Positions 12,815 to 26,153 of a stretch of 64,000 nucleotides of DNA are shown here, one piece after another (position 1 is the stretch's first letter; every line of letters begins with the position of its first letter). The notes under the pieces were generated by a model. It had not been told where the DNA came from. It saw only the letters and a list, made by a program, of their open reading frames with translations, and did no database searches. The position numbers were made by a program, and so were the translations under genes. Source of the stretch: Dryomyza anilis. Its lineage: Eukaryota; Arthropoda; Insecta; Diptera; Dryomyzidae. The DNA is taken from contig OX638132.1 in assembly GCA_951804985.1 (NCBI GenBank), positions 83,704,696 to 83,768,695 on the forward strand, in the 5' to 3' direction.

Positions 12815-15800
12815 CGATTTCTCCAGGACCACTGGCCCGAATTAAATGAATTTCGCAGGAAATAATCTACCTTCAAATCACTATAAAATGCACCTACTTT
12901 GACCCCTCTACGACGCTCCGTTTAGAAGTTATGACGGTTTTAAGAAAAACTTGAAATCACTATAAAATGCACCTACTTTAACCCCTCTACGACGCTCCGT
13001 TTAGAAGTTATGAAGGTTTTAAGAAAACTATTACTCATCAGGCGATTTCTCCAGGACTACTGGGCCGAATTAAATGAATTTCGCAGGAAATAATCCACCT
13101 TGAAATCACTATAAAATACACCTACTTTGACCCCTCTACGACGCTCCGTTTAGAAGTTATGACGGTTTTAAGAAAAACTTGAAATCACTATAAAATGCAC
13201 CTACTTTGACCACTCTACGACGCTCCGTTTAGAAGTTATGAAGGTTTTAAGAAAGCCATTACTCATCAGGCGATTTCTCCAGGACCACTGGCCCGAATTA
13301 AATGAATTTCGCAGGAAATAATCTACCTTCAAATCACTATAAAATGCACCTACTTTGACCCCTCTACGACGCTCCGTTTAGAAGTTATGAAGGTTTTAAG
13401 AAAACCATTACTCATCAGACGATTTCTCCAGGACCACTGGCCCGAATTAAATGAATTTCGCAGGAAATAATCTACCTTCAAATCACTATAAAATGCACCT
13501 ACTTTGACCCCTCTACGACGCTCCGTTTAGAAGTTATGACGGTTTTAAGAAAAACTTGAAATCACTATAAAATGCACCTACTTTGACCCCTCTACGACGC
13601 TCCGTTTAGAAGTTATGAAGGTTTTAAGAAAACCATTACTCATCAGCCGATTTCACCAGGACCACTGGCCCGAATTAAATGAATTTCGCAGGAAATAATC
13701 TACCTTCAAATCACTATAAAATGCACCTACTTTGACCCCTCTACGACGCTCCGTTTAGAAGTTATGAAGGTTTTAAGAAAACCATTTCATCACTTTGACC
13801 CCTCTACGACGCTCCGTTTAGAAGTTATAACGGTTTTAAGAAAAACTTGAAATCACTACCATGACTCATCAGGTGATTTCTCCAGGACCACTGGCCCGAA
13901 TTAAATGAATTTCGCAGGAAATAATCTACCTTCAAATCACAATAAAATGCACCTACTTTGACCCCTCTACTACGCTCCGTTTAGAAGTTATGAAGGTTTT
14001 AAGAAAAGCATTACTCATCAGGCGATTTCTCCAGGCCCACTGGGCCGAATTAAATGAATTCACTATAAAATGAAACTACTTTGACCCCTCTACGACGCTC
14101 CGTTTAGAAGTTATGAAGGTTTTAAGAAAACCATTACTCATCAGGCGATTTGTCCAGGACCACTGGACCGAATTAAATGAATTTCGCAGGAAATAATCTA
14201 CCTTGAAATCACTATAAAATGCACCTACTTTGACCCCTCTACGACGCTCCGTTTAGAAGTTAGGACGGTTTTAAGAAAACCATTACTCATCAGGCGATTT
14301 CTCCAGGACTACTGGGCCGAATTAAATGAATTTCGCAGGAAATAATCCACCTTGAAATCACTATAAAATGCACCTATTTTGACCCCTCTACGACGCTCCG
14401 TTTAGAAGTTAGGACGGTTTTAAGAAAAACTTGAAATCCCTATAAAATGCACCTACTTTAACCCCTCTACGACGCTCCGTTTAGAAGTTATGAAGGTTTT
14501 AAGAAAAGCATTACTCATCAGGCGATTTCTCCAGGCCCACTGGGCCGAATTAAATGAATTCACTATAAAATGAAACTACTTTGACCCCTCTACGACGCTC
14601 CGTTTAGAAGTTATGAAGGTTTTAAGAAAACCATTACTCATCAGGCGATTTGTCCAGGACCACTGGACCGAATTAAATGAATTTCGCAGGAAATAATCTA
14701 CCTTGAAATCACTATAAAATGCACCTACTTTGACCCCTCTACGACGCTCCGTTTAGAAGTTATGACGGTTTTAAGAAAAACTTGAAATCACTATAAAATG
14801 CACCTACTTTAACCCTTCTACGACGCTCCGTTTAGAAGTTATGAAGGTTTTAAGAAAAGCATTACTCATCAGGCGATTTCTCCAGGCCCACTGGGCCGAA
14901 TTCAATGAATTCACTATAAAATGAAACTACTTTGACCCCTCTACGACGCTCCGTTTAGAAGTTATGAAGGTTTTAAGAAAACCATTACTCATCAGGCGAT
15001 TTGTCCAGGACCACTGGACCGAATTAAATGAATTTCGCAGGAAATAATCTACCTTGAAATCACTATAAAATGCACCTACTTTGACCCCTCTACGACGCTC
15101 CGTTTAGAAGTTATGACGGTTTTAAGAAAAACTTAAAATCACTATAAAATGCACCTACTTTGAGCCCTCTACGACGCTCCGTTTAGAAGTTATGAAGGTT
15201 TTAAGAAAACCATTACTCATCAGACGATTTCTCCAGGATCACTGGCCCGAATTAAATGAATTTCGCAGGAAATAATCTACCTTCAAATCACTATAAAATG
15301 CACCTACATTGACCCCTCTACGACGCTCCGTTTAGAAGTTAGGACGGTTTTAAGAAAAACTTGAAATCCCTATAAAATGCACCTACTTTAACCCCTCTAC
15401 GACGCTCCGTTTAGAAGTTATGAAGGTTTTAAGAAAAGCATTACTCATCAGGCGATTTCTCCAGGCCCACTGGGCCGAATTAAATGAATTCACTATAAAA
15501 TGAAACTACTTTGACCCCTCTGCGACGCTCCGTTTAGAAGTTATGAAGGTTTTAAGAAAACCATTACTCATCAGGCGATTTGTCCAGGACCACTGGACCG
15601 AATTAAATGAATTTCGCAGGAAATAATCTACCTTGAAATCACTATAAAATGCACCTACTTTGACCCCTCTACGACGCTCCGTTTAGAAGTTATGACGGTT
15701 TTAAGAAAAACTTGAAATCACTATAAAATGCACCTACTTTAACCCCTCTACGACGCTCCGTTTAGAAGTTATGACGGTTTTAAGAAAAACTTGAAATCAC

Positions 15801-16558
15801 TATAAAATGCACCTACTTTGACCCCTCTACGACGCTCCGTTTAGAAGTTATGAAGGTTTTAAGAAAGCCATTACTCATCAGGCGATTTCTCCAGGACCAC
15901 TGGCCCGAATTAAATGAATTTCGCAGGAAATAATCTACCTTCAAATCACTATAAAATGCACCTACTTTGACCCCTCTAAGACGCTCCGTTTAGAAGTTAT
16001 GAAGGTTTTAAGAAAACCATTACTCATCAGGCGATTTCTCCAGGACCACTGGGCCGAATTAAATGAATTTCGCAGGAAATAATTCACCTTGAAATCATTA
16101 TAAAATGCACCTACTTTGACCCCTATACGACGCTCCGTTTAGAAGTTATGAGGGTTTTAAGAAAAACTTGAAATCACTATAAAATTCACCTACTTTGACC
16201 CCTCTACGACGCTCCGTTTAGAAGTTATGAAGGTTTTAAGAAAACCATTACTCATCAGGCGATTTCTCCAGGACCACTGGCCCGAATTAAATGAATTTCG
16301 CAGGAAATAATCTACCTTCAAATCACTATAAAATGCACCTACTTTGACCCCTCTACGACGCTCCGTTTAGAAGTTATGAGGGTTTTAAAAAAAACTTGAA
16401 ATCAAAAATTGACCCCTCTACGACGCTCCGTTTAGAAGTTATGACGGTTTTAAGAAAAACTTGAAATCACTATAAAATGCACCTACTTTGACCCCTCCAC
16501 GACGCTCCGTTTAGAAGTTATGAAGGTTTTAAGAAAACCATTACTCATCAGGCGATTT
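12815..16558 (+). repeat. Higher-order satellite block, copy A (offset 5019)
   Basis: About 3.74 kb repeated at 17834-21577 with a constant offset of 5019 bp. The offset was checked at four private variants: AAAACTATTACTC (13021/18040), ACCATTTCATCAC (13781/18800), CACCTACATTGACC (15301/20320) and CTCTGCGACG (15521/20540). The left limit is set by mismatches near 12800-12815, the right limit by CTCCAGG against CCCCAGG near 16558/21577. The copies look almost identical, so the duplication is recent relative to unit divergence. Confidence 0.9.
14041..15133 (+). repeat. Satellite sub-block re-duplicated at offset 2530
   Basis: It lies inside copy A and is repeated at about 16571-17663. The variants CACCTATTTTGACC (14371/16901) and TTCAATGAATTCAC (14901/17431) both give an offset of 2530. 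The copies diverge near 15134, where this one reads ACTTAAAATC and the other ACTTGAAATC. Because copy A is itself repeated at +5019, three related copies exist. Confidence 0.85.
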
Positions 16559-16570
16559 CTCCAGGACCAC

Positions 16571-17663
16571 TGGCCCGAATTAAATGAATTCACTATAAAA
16601 TGAAACTACTTTGACCCCTCTACGACGCTCCGTTTAGAAGTTATGAAGGTTTTAAGAAAACCATTACTCATCAGGCGATTTGTCCAGGACCACTGGACCG
16701 AATTAAATGAATTTCGCAGGAAATAATCTACCTTGAAATCACTATAAAATGCACCTACTTTGACCCCTCTACGACGCTCCGTTTAGAAGTTAGGACGGTT
16801 TTAAGAAAACCATTACTCATCAGGCGATTTCTCCAGGACTACTGGGCCGAATTAAATGAATTTCGCAGGAAATAATCCACCTTGAAATCACTATAAAATG
16901 CACCTATTTTGACCCCTCTACGACGCTCCGTTTAGAAGTTAGGACGGTTTTAAGAAAAACTTGAAATCCCTATAAAATGCACCTACTTTAACCCCTCTAC
17001 GACGCTCCGTTTAGAAGTTATGAAGGTTTTAAGAAAAGCATTACTCATCAGGCGATTTCTCCAGGCCCACTGGGCCGAATTAAATGAATTCACTATAAAA
17101 TGAAACTACTTTGACCCCTCTACGACGCTCCGTTTAGAAGTTATGAAGGTTTTAAGAAAACCATTACTCATCAGGCGATTTGTCCAGGACCACTGGACCG
17201 AATTAAATGAATTTCGCAGGAAATAATCTACCTTGAAATCACTATAAAATGCACCTACTTTGACCCCTCTACGACGCTCCGTTTAGAAGTTATGACGGTT
17301 TTAAGAAAAACTTGAAATCACTATAAAATGCACCTACTTTAACCCTTCTACGACGCTCCGTTTAGAAGTTATGAAGGTTTTAAGAAAAGCATTACTCATC
17401 AGGCGATTTCTCCAGGCCCACTGGGCCGAATTCAATGAATTCACTATAAAATGAAACTACTTTGACCCCTCTACGACGCTCCGTTTAGAAGTTATGAAGG
17501 TTTTAAGAAAACCATTACTCATCAGGCGATTTGTCCAGGACCACTGGACCGAATTAAATGAATTTCGCAGGAAATAATCTACCTTGAAATCACTATAAAA
17601 TGCACCTACTTTGACCCCTCTACGACGCTCCGTTTAGAAGTTATGACGGTTTTAAGAAAAACT
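16571..17663 (+). repeat. Satellite sub-block, second copy at offset 2530
   Basis: Partner of 14041-15133, filling the interval between the two 5019-bp-spaced blocks. Its position suggests that the 5019-bp spacing arose through stepwise unequal exchange rather than a single event (inference). Confidence 0.85.
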
Positions 17664-17833
17664 TGAAATCACTATAAAATGCACCTACTTTAACCCCTCT
17701 ACGACGCTCCGTTTAGAAGTTATGACGGTTTTAAGAAAAACTTGAAATCACTATAAAATGCACCTACTTTGACCCCTCTACGACGCTCCGTTTAGAAGTT
17801 ATGAAGGTTTTAAGAAAGCCATTACTCATCAGG

Positions 17834-20800
17834 CGATTTCTCCAGGACCACTGGCCCGAATTAAATGAATTTCGCAGGAAATAATCTACCTTCAAATCAC
17901 TATAAAATGCACCTACTTTGACCCCTCTACGACGCTCCGTTTAGAAGTTATGACGGTTTTAAGAAAAACTTGAAATCACTATAAAATGCACCTACTTTAA
18001 CCCCTCTACGACGCTCCGTTTAGAAGTTATGAAGGTTTTAAGAAAACTATTACTCATCAGGCGATTTCTCCAGGACTACTGGGCCGAATTAAATGAATTT
18101 CGCAGGAAATAATCCACCTTGAAATCACTATAAAATACACCTACTTTGACCCCTCTACGACGCTCCGTTTAGAAGTTATGACGGTTTTAAGAAAAACTTG
18201 AAATCACTATAAAATGCACCTACTTTGACCACTCTACGACGCTCCGTTTAGAAGTTATGAAGGTTTTAAGAAAGCCATTACTCATCAGGCGATTTCTCCA
18301 GGACCACTGGCCCGAATTAAATGAATTTCGCAGGAAATAATCTACCTTCAAATCACTATAAAATGCACCTACTTTGACCCCTCTACGACGCTCCGTTTAG
18401 AAGTTATGAAGGTTTTAAGAAAACCATTACTCATCAGACGATTTCTCCAGGACCACTGGCCCGAATTAAATGAATTTCGCAGGAAATAATCTACCTTCAA
18501 ATCACTATAAAATGCACCTACTTTGACCCCTCTACGACGCTCCGTTTAGAAGTTATGACGGTTTTAAGAAAAACTTGAAATCACTATAAAATGCACCTAC
18601 TTTGACCCCTCTACGACGCTCCGTTTAGAAGTTATGAAGGTTTTAAGAAAACCATTACTCATCAGCCGATTTCACCAGGACCACTGGCCCGAATTAAATG
18701 AATTTCGCAGGAAATAATCTACCTTCAAATCACTATAAAATGCACCTACTTTGACCCCTCTACGACGCTCCGTTTAGAAGTTATGAAGGTTTTAAGAAAA
18801 CCATTTCATCACTTTGACCCCTCTACGACGCTCCGTTTAGAAGTTATAACGGTTTTAAGAAAAACTTGAAATCACTACCATGACTCATCAGGTGATTTCT
18901 CCAGGACCACTGGCCCGAATTAAATGAATTTCGCAGGAAATAATCTACCTTCAAATCACAATAAAATGCACCTACTTTGACCCCTCTACTACGCTCCGTT
19001 TAGAAGTTATGAAGGTTTTAAGAAAAGCATTACTCATCAGGCGATTTCTCCAGGCCCACTGGGCCGAATTAAATGAATTCACTATAAAATGAAACTACTT
19101 TGACCCCTCTACGACGCTCCGTTTAGAAGTTATGAAGGTTTTAAGAAAACCATTACTCATCAGGCGATTTGTCCAGGACCACTGGACCGAATTAAATGAA
19201 TTTCGCAGGAAATAATCTACCTTGAAATCACTATAAAATGCACCTACTTTGACCCCTCTACGACGCTCCGTTTAGAAGTTAGGACGGTTTTAAGAAAACC
19301 ATTACTCATCAGGCGATTTCTCCAGGACTACTGGGCCGAATTAAATGAATTTCGCAGGAAATAATCCACCTTGAAATCACTATAAAATGCACCTATTTTG
19401 ACCCCTCTACGACGCTCCGTTTAGAAGTTAGGACGGTTTTAAGAAAAACTTGAAATCCCTATAAAATGCACCTACTTTAACCCCTCTACGACGCTCCGTT
19501 TAGAAGTTATGAAGGTTTTAAGAAAAGCATTACTCATCAGGCGATTTCTCCAGGCCCACTGGGCCGAATTAAATGAATTCACTATAAAATGAAACTACTT
19601 TGACCCCTCTACGACGCTCCGTTTAGAAGTTATGAAGGTTTTAAGAAAACCATTACTCATCAGGCGATTTGTCCAGGACCACTGGACCGAATTAAATGAA
19701 TTTCGCAGGAAATAATCTACCTTGAAATCACTATAAAATGCACCTACTTTGACCCCTCTACGACGCTCCGTTTAGAAGTTATGACGGTTTTAAGAAAAAC
19801 TTGAAATCACTATAAAATGCACCTACTTTAACCCTTCTACGACGCTCCGTTTAGAAGTTATGAAGGTTTTAAGAAAAGCATTACTCATCAGGCGATTTCT
19901 CCAGGCCCACTGGGCCGAATTCAATGAATTCACTATAAAATGAAACTACTTTGACCCCTCTACGACGCTCCGTTTAGAAGTTATGATGGTTTTAAGAAAA
20001 CCATTACTCATCAGGCGATTTGTCCAGGACCACTGGACCGAATTAAATGAATTTCGCAGGAAATAATCTACCTTGAAATCACTATAAAATGCACCTACTT
20101 TGACCCCTCTACGACGCTCCGTTTAGAAGTTATGACGGTTTTAAGAAAAACTTAAAATCACTATAAAATGCACCTACTTTGAGCCCTCTACGACGCTCCG
20201 TTTAGAAGTTATGAAGGTTTTAAGAAAACCATTACTCATCAGACGATTTCTCCAGGATCACTGGCCCGAATTAAATGAATTTCGCAGGAAATAATCTACC
20301 TTCAAATCACTATAAAATGCACCTACATTGACCCCTCTACGACGCTCCGTTTAGAAGTTAGGACGGTTTTAAGAAAAACTTGAAATCCCTATAAAATGCA
20401 CCTACTTTAACCCCTCTACGACGCTCCGTTTAGAAGTTATGAAGGTTTTAAGAAAAGCATTACTCATCAGGCGATTTCTCCAGGCCCACTGGGCCGAATT
20501 AAATGAATTCACTATAAAATGAAACTACTTTGACCCCTCTGCGACGCTCCGTTTAGAAGTTATGAAGGTTTTAAGAAAACCATTACTCATCAGGCGATTT
20601 GTCCAGGACCACTGGACCGAATTAAATGAATTTCGCAGGAAATAATCTACCTTGAAATCACTATAAAATGCACCTACTTTGACCCCTCTACGACGCTCCG
20701 TTTAGAAGTTATGACGGTTTTAAGAAAAACTTGAAATCACTATAAAATGCACCTACTTTAACCCCTCTACGACGCTCCGTTTAGAAGTTATGACGGTTTT

Positions 20801-21577
20801 AAGAAAAACTTGAAATCACTATAAAATGCACCTACTTTGACCCCTCTACGACGCTCCGTTTAGAAGTTATGAAGGTTTTAAGAAAGCCATTACTCATCAG
20901 GCGATTTCTCCAGGACCACTGGCCCGAATTAAATGAATTTCGCAGGAAATAATCTACCTTCAAATCACTATAAAATGCACCTACTTTGACCCCTCTAAGA
21001 CGCTCCGTTTAGAAGTTATGAAGGTTTTAAGAAAACCATTACTCATCAGGCGATTTCTCCAGGACCACTGGGCCGAATTAAATGAATTTCGCAGGAAATA
21101 ATTCACCTTGAAATCATTATAAAATGCACCTACTTTGACCCCTATACGACGCTCCGTTTAGAAGTTATGAGGGTTTTAAGAAAAACTTGAAATCACTATA
21201 AAATTCACCTACTTTGACCCCTCTACGACGCTCCGTTTAGAAGTTATGAAGGTTTTAAGAAAACCATTACTCATCAGGCGATTTCTCCAGGACCACTGGC
21301 CCGAATTAAATGAATTTCGCAGGAAATAATCTACCTTCAAATCACTATAAAATGCACCTACTTTGACCCCTCTACGACGCTCCGTTTAGAAGTTATGAGG
21401 GTTTTAAAAAAAACTTGAAATCAAAAATTGACCCCTCTACGACGCTCCGTTTAGAAGTTATGACGGTTTTAAGAAAAACTTGAAATCACTATAAAATGCA
21501 CCTACTTTGACCCCTCCACGACGCTCCGTTTAGAAGTTATGAAGGTTTTAAGAAAACCATTACTCATCAGGCGATTT
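17834..21577 (+). repeat. Higher-order satellite block, copy B (offset 5019)
   Basis: Partner of copy A, carrying the same series of private variants in the same order and spacing. One visible difference is GTTATGATGG at about 19981 where copy A reads GTTATGAAGG. Confidence 0.9.
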
Positions 21578-24500
21578 CCCCAGGACCACTGGGCCGAATT
21601 AAATGAATTTCGCAGGAAATAATCCACCTTGAAATCACTATAAAATGCACCTACTTTGACCCCTCTACGACGCTCCGTTTAGAAGTTATGACGGTTTTAA
21701 GAAAAACTTGAAATCACTATAAAATGCACCTACTTTGACCCCTCCACGACGCTCCGTTTAGAAGTTATGAAGGTTTTAAGAAAACCATTACTCATCAGGC
21801 GATTTCCCCAGGACCACTGGGCCGAATTAAATGAATTTCGCAGGAAATAATCCACCTTGAAATCACTATAAAATGCACCTACTTTGACCCCTCTACGACG
21901 CTCCGTTTAGAAGTTATGAAGGTTTTAAGAAAGCCATTACTCATCAGGCGATTTCTCCAGGACCACTGGCCCGAATTAAATGAATTTCGCAGGAAATAAT
22001 CTACCTTCAAATCACTATAAAATGCACCTACTTTGACCCCTCTAAGACGCTCCGTTTAGAAGTTATGAGGGTTTTAAGAAAAACTTGAAATCACTATAAA
22101 ATGCACCTACTTTGACCCCTCTACGACGCTCCGTTTAGAAGTTATGAAGGTTTTAAGAAAACCATTTCATCACTTTGACCCCTCCACGACGCTCCGTTTA
22201 GAAGTTATAAAGGTTTTAAGAAAACCATTACTCATCAGGCGATTTCTCCAGGACCACTGGGCCGAATTAAATGAATTTCGCAGGAAATAATTCACCTTGA
22301 AATCATTATAAAATGCACCTACTTTGACCCCTATACGACGCTCCGTTTAGAAGTTATGAGGGTTTTAAGAAAAACTTGAAATCACTATAAAATTCACCTA
22401 CTTTGACCCCTCTACGACGCTCCGTTTAGAAGTTATGAAGGTTTTAAGAAAACCATTACTCATCAGGCGATTTCTCCAGGACCACTGGCCCGAATTAAAT
22501 GAATTTCGCAGGAAATAATCTACCTTCAAATCACTATAAAATGCACCTACTTTGACCCCTCTACGACGCTCCGTTTAGAAGTTATGAGGGTTTTAAAAAA
22601 AACTTGAAATCAAAAATTGACCCCTCTACGACGCTCCGTTTAGAAGTTATGACGGTTTTAAGAAAAACTTGAAATCACTATAAAATGCACCTACTTTGAC
22701 CCCTCCACGACGCTCCGTTTAGAAGTTATGAAGGTTTTAAGAAAACCATTACTCATCAGGCGATTTCCCCAGGACCACTGGGCCGAATTAAATGAATTTC
22801 GCAGGAAATAATCCACCTTGAAATCACTATAAAATGCACCTACTTTGACCCCTCTACGACGCTCCGTTTAGAAGTTATGACGGTTTTAAGAAAAACTTGA
22901 AATCACTATAAAATGCACCTACTTTTACACCTCTACGACGCTCCGTTTAGAAGTTATGAAGGTTTTAAGAAAACCATTACTCATCAGGCGATTTCACCAG
23001 GACCACTGGCCCGAATTAAATGAATTTCGCAGGAAATAATCTACCTTCAAATCACTATAAAATGCACCTACTTTGACCCCTCTACGACGCTCCGTTTAGA
23101 AGTTATGAGGGTTTTAAGAAAAACTTGAAATCAAAAATTGACCCCTCTACGACGCTCCGTTTAGAAGTTATGACGGTTTTAAGAAAAACTTGAAATCACT
23201 ATAAAATGCACCTACTTTGACCCCTCCACGACGCTCCGTTTAGAAGTTATGAAGGTTTTAAGAAAAACTTGAAATCACTATAAAATGCACCTACTTTGAC
23301 CCCTCCACGAAGCTCCGTTTAGAAGTTATGAAGGTTTTAAGAAAACCATTACTCATCAGGCGATTTCCCCAGGACCACTGGGCCGAATTAAATGCATTTC
23401 GCAGGAAATAATCCACCTTGAAATCACTATAAAATGCTCCTACTTTGAACCCTATACGACGCTCCGTTTAGAAGTTATGACGGTTTTAAGAAAAACTTGA
23501 AATCACTATAAAATGAACCTACTTTGACCCCTCTACGACGCTCCGTTTAGAAGTTATGAAGGTTTTAAGAAAACCATTACTCATCAGGCGATTTCCCCAG
23601 GACCACCTTGAAATCACTATAAAATGCTCCTACTTTGACCCCTCTACGACGCTCCGTTTAGAAGTTATGACGTTTTTAAGAAAAACTTGAAATCACTATA
23701 AAATGAACCTACTTTGACCCCTCTACGACGCTCCGTTTAGAAGTTATGAAGGTTTTAAGAAAACCATTACTCATCAGGCGATTTCCCCAGGACCACTGGA
23801 CCGAATTAAATGAATTTCGCAGGAAATAATCCACCTTGAAATCACTATAAAATGCACCTACTTTGACCCCTCTACGACGCTCCGTTTAGAAGTTATGACG
23901 GTTTTAAGAAAAACTTGAAATCACTATAAAATGCACCTACTTTGACCCCTCCACGACGCTCCGTTTAGAAGTTATGAAGGTTTTAAGAAAACCATTACTC
24001 ATCAGGCGATTTCCCCAGGACCACTGAGCCGAATTAAATGAATTTCGCAGGAAATAATCCAACTTGAAATCACTATAAAATGCTCCTACTTTGAACCCTC
24101 TACGACGCTCCGTTTAGAAGTTATGACGGTTTTAAGAAAAACTTGAAATCACTATAAAATGAACCTACTTTGACCCCTCTACGACGCTCCGTTTAGAAGT
24201 TATGAAGGTTTTAAGAAAACCATTACTCATCAGGCAATTTCCCCAGGACCACTGGGCCGAATTAAATGAATTTCGCAGGAAATAATATACTTTGAAATCA
24301 CTATAAAATGCACCTACTTTGACCCCTCTACGACGCTCCGTTTATAAGTTATGAAGGTTTTAAGAAAACCATTACTCATCAGGCGATTTCTCCAGGACAA
24401 CTGGGCCGAATTAAATGACTTTCGCAGGAAATAATATACTTTGAAATCACTATAAAATGCACCTACTTTGACCCCTCTACGACGCTCCGTTTAGAAGTTA

Positions 24501-25699
24501 TGAGGGTTTTAAGAAAAACTTGAAATCACTTAAAATGCACCTACTTTGACCCCTCTACGACGCTCCGTTTAGAAGTTATGAAGGTTTTAAGAAAACCATC
24601 AGGCGATTTCTCCAGGACCACTAAACCGAATTAAATGAATTTCGCAGGAAATAATGTACCTTCAAATCACTATAAAATGCAACTACTTTGGCCCCTCTAC
24701 GACGCTCCGTTTAGAAGTTATGAGGGTTTTAAGAAAAACTTGAAATCACTTAAAATGCACCTACTTTGACCCCTCTACGACGCTCCGTTTAGAAGTTATG
24801 AATAATCTACCTTCAAATCACTATAAAATGCACCTACTTTGACCCCTCTACGACGCTCCGTTTAGAAGTTATGAAGGTTTTAAGAAAACCATTACTCATC
24901 AGGCAATTTCTCCAGGACAACTGGGCCGAATTAAATGACTTTCGCAGGAAATAATATACTTTGAAATCACTATAAAATGCACCTACTTTGACCCCTCTAC
25001 GACGCTCCGTTTAGAAGTTATGAAGGTTTTAAGAAAACCATCAGGCGATTTCTCCAGGACCACTGGCCGGAATAAATGAATTTCGCAGGAAATAATCTAC
25101 CTTCAAATCACTATAAAATGCACCTACTTTGACCCCTCTACGACGCTCCGTTTAGAAGTTATGAGGGTTTAAGAAAAACTTGAAATCACTATAAAATGCA
25201 CCTACTTTGACCCCTCTACGACGCTCCGTTTAGAAGTTATGAGGGTTTTAAGAAAAACTTGAAATCACTATAAAATGCACTTACTTTGACCCCTCTACGA
25301 CGCTCCGTTTAGAAGTTATGAAAGTTTTAAGAAAACCATTACTCATCAGGCGATTTCTCCAGGACCACTGAACCGAATTAAATGAATTTCGCAGGAAATA
25401 ATCTACCTTCAAATCACTATAAAATGCACCTACTTTGACCCCTCTACGACGCTCCGTTTAGAAGTTATGAGGGTTTAAGAAAAACTTGAAATCACTATAA
25501 AATGCACCTACTTTGACCCCTCTACGACGCTCCGTTTAGAAGTTATGAGGGTTTTAAGAAAAAACTTGAAATCACTATAAAATGCACCTACTTTGACCCC
25601 TCTACGACGCTCCGTTTAGAAGTTATGAAGGTTTTAAGAAAACCACAACTCATCATCCGATTTCTCCAGAACCACTGGACCGAATTTACTTTTGACCCA

Positions 25700-26070
25700 T
25701 TATGTACGATTTACAGCAAGAATTTATTCCTAGAATCAATCAACATTTAAAAACATTTCAATGTTTAAATTTTAGAGTACTTTGTAAAAAAAAGTATTGA
25801 CTACAATTAGGCGCAAACTTTACGATAGATTGTGACGTTGCGTTGCGTTTGTTGTCTATTTTTAGACGCTGTTTTTGGTTTGGTGTTGTTGCTGCAATTT
25901 GGCCAATAAAGCGTAAAAAAGCCCAACACAGCATCTGGGTGAAAACAATGCACAAATTAATAAGAAGAAGAAAATAAGAAGAGTATGCAGTAGATGCACA
26001 AAACAAAGAAGTGATTTTCGGTAAGAGATAAAAAAAGTGAAAACTGAACTCGAGACAATGTACTGCATGA
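25700..26070. other. Array edge to first tRNA, unique AT-rich DNA
   Basis: Composition falls abruptly to AT-rich single-copy-looking sequence. Open frames on the minus strand here are short, overlapping and low in complexity. I see no gene, only the 5' flank of the first tRNA gene. Confidence 0.6.
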
Positions 26071-26142
26071 GGCTCAATGGTCTAGGGGTATGATTCTCGC
26101 TTTGGGTGCGAGAGGTCCCGGGTTCAAATCCCGGTTGAGCCC
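26071..26142 (+). tRNA. tRNA-Pro (anticodon UGG), copy 1
   Basis: A 72-bp cloverleaf gene without intron or encoded CCA. The acceptor stem pairs GGCTCAA with TTGAGCC, followed by discriminator C. The anticodon arm is CTCGC-TTTGGGT-GCGAG, so the loop carries TGG, which reads proline CCN codons. The T arm contains GGTTCAAATC, the B box for RNA polymerase III, and the D arm supplies the A box. This copy has a fully Watson-Crick anticodon stem (CTCGC/GCGAG); the other three have TTCGC with a G:U pair. Its 5' leader TACTGCATGA is slightly different from the leader shared by the others. It is the first of four same-strand copies. Confidence 0.98.
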
Positions 26143-26146
26143 GTTA

Positions 26147-26153
26147 TTTTTTT
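26147..26153 (+). terminator. Pol III terminator of tRNA-Pro copy 1
   Basis: A run of seven T starts five bases after the tRNA 3' end, followed by another long T run. Four or more T on the coding strand is the normal stop signal for RNA polymerase III. Confidence 0.85.

Larger units (their letters stand above)
1..25699 (+). repeat. Tandem satellite array, 149-bp and 79-bp units
   Basis: One continuous head-to-tail array, all in one orientation, entered from the left edge of the window. Measuring between successive CACTATAAAATG motifs gives 149 bp (22, 171, 320). A shorter 79-bp unit (for example 15721 to 15800) lacks a 70-bp block that begins near CCATTACTCATCAGG and runs through GCAGGAAATAATCTACC. 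Rarer units are 123 bp (a 26-bp deletion joining AAATGAATT to CACTATAAAA, as at 13938 to 14061) and 163 bp (14 bp longer, containing CAGGACTTTCGCAGAAATTT, as at 1405 to 1568). A core near CGACGCTCCGTTTAGAAGTT is kept in almost every unit. The units are visibly richer in GC than the flanks. The array decays over its last kilobase or so and stops near 25.69 kb. Reading frames inside it merely recur with the repeat and are not genes. Its chromosomal role (centromeric, heterochromatic or other) cannot be read from the sequence. Confidence 0.97.

Noticed and set aside
1..25699. CRISPR-like alternation of conserved and variable segments
   Set aside because: Units are contiguous, with no unique spacers, and the host is evidently a eukaryote.
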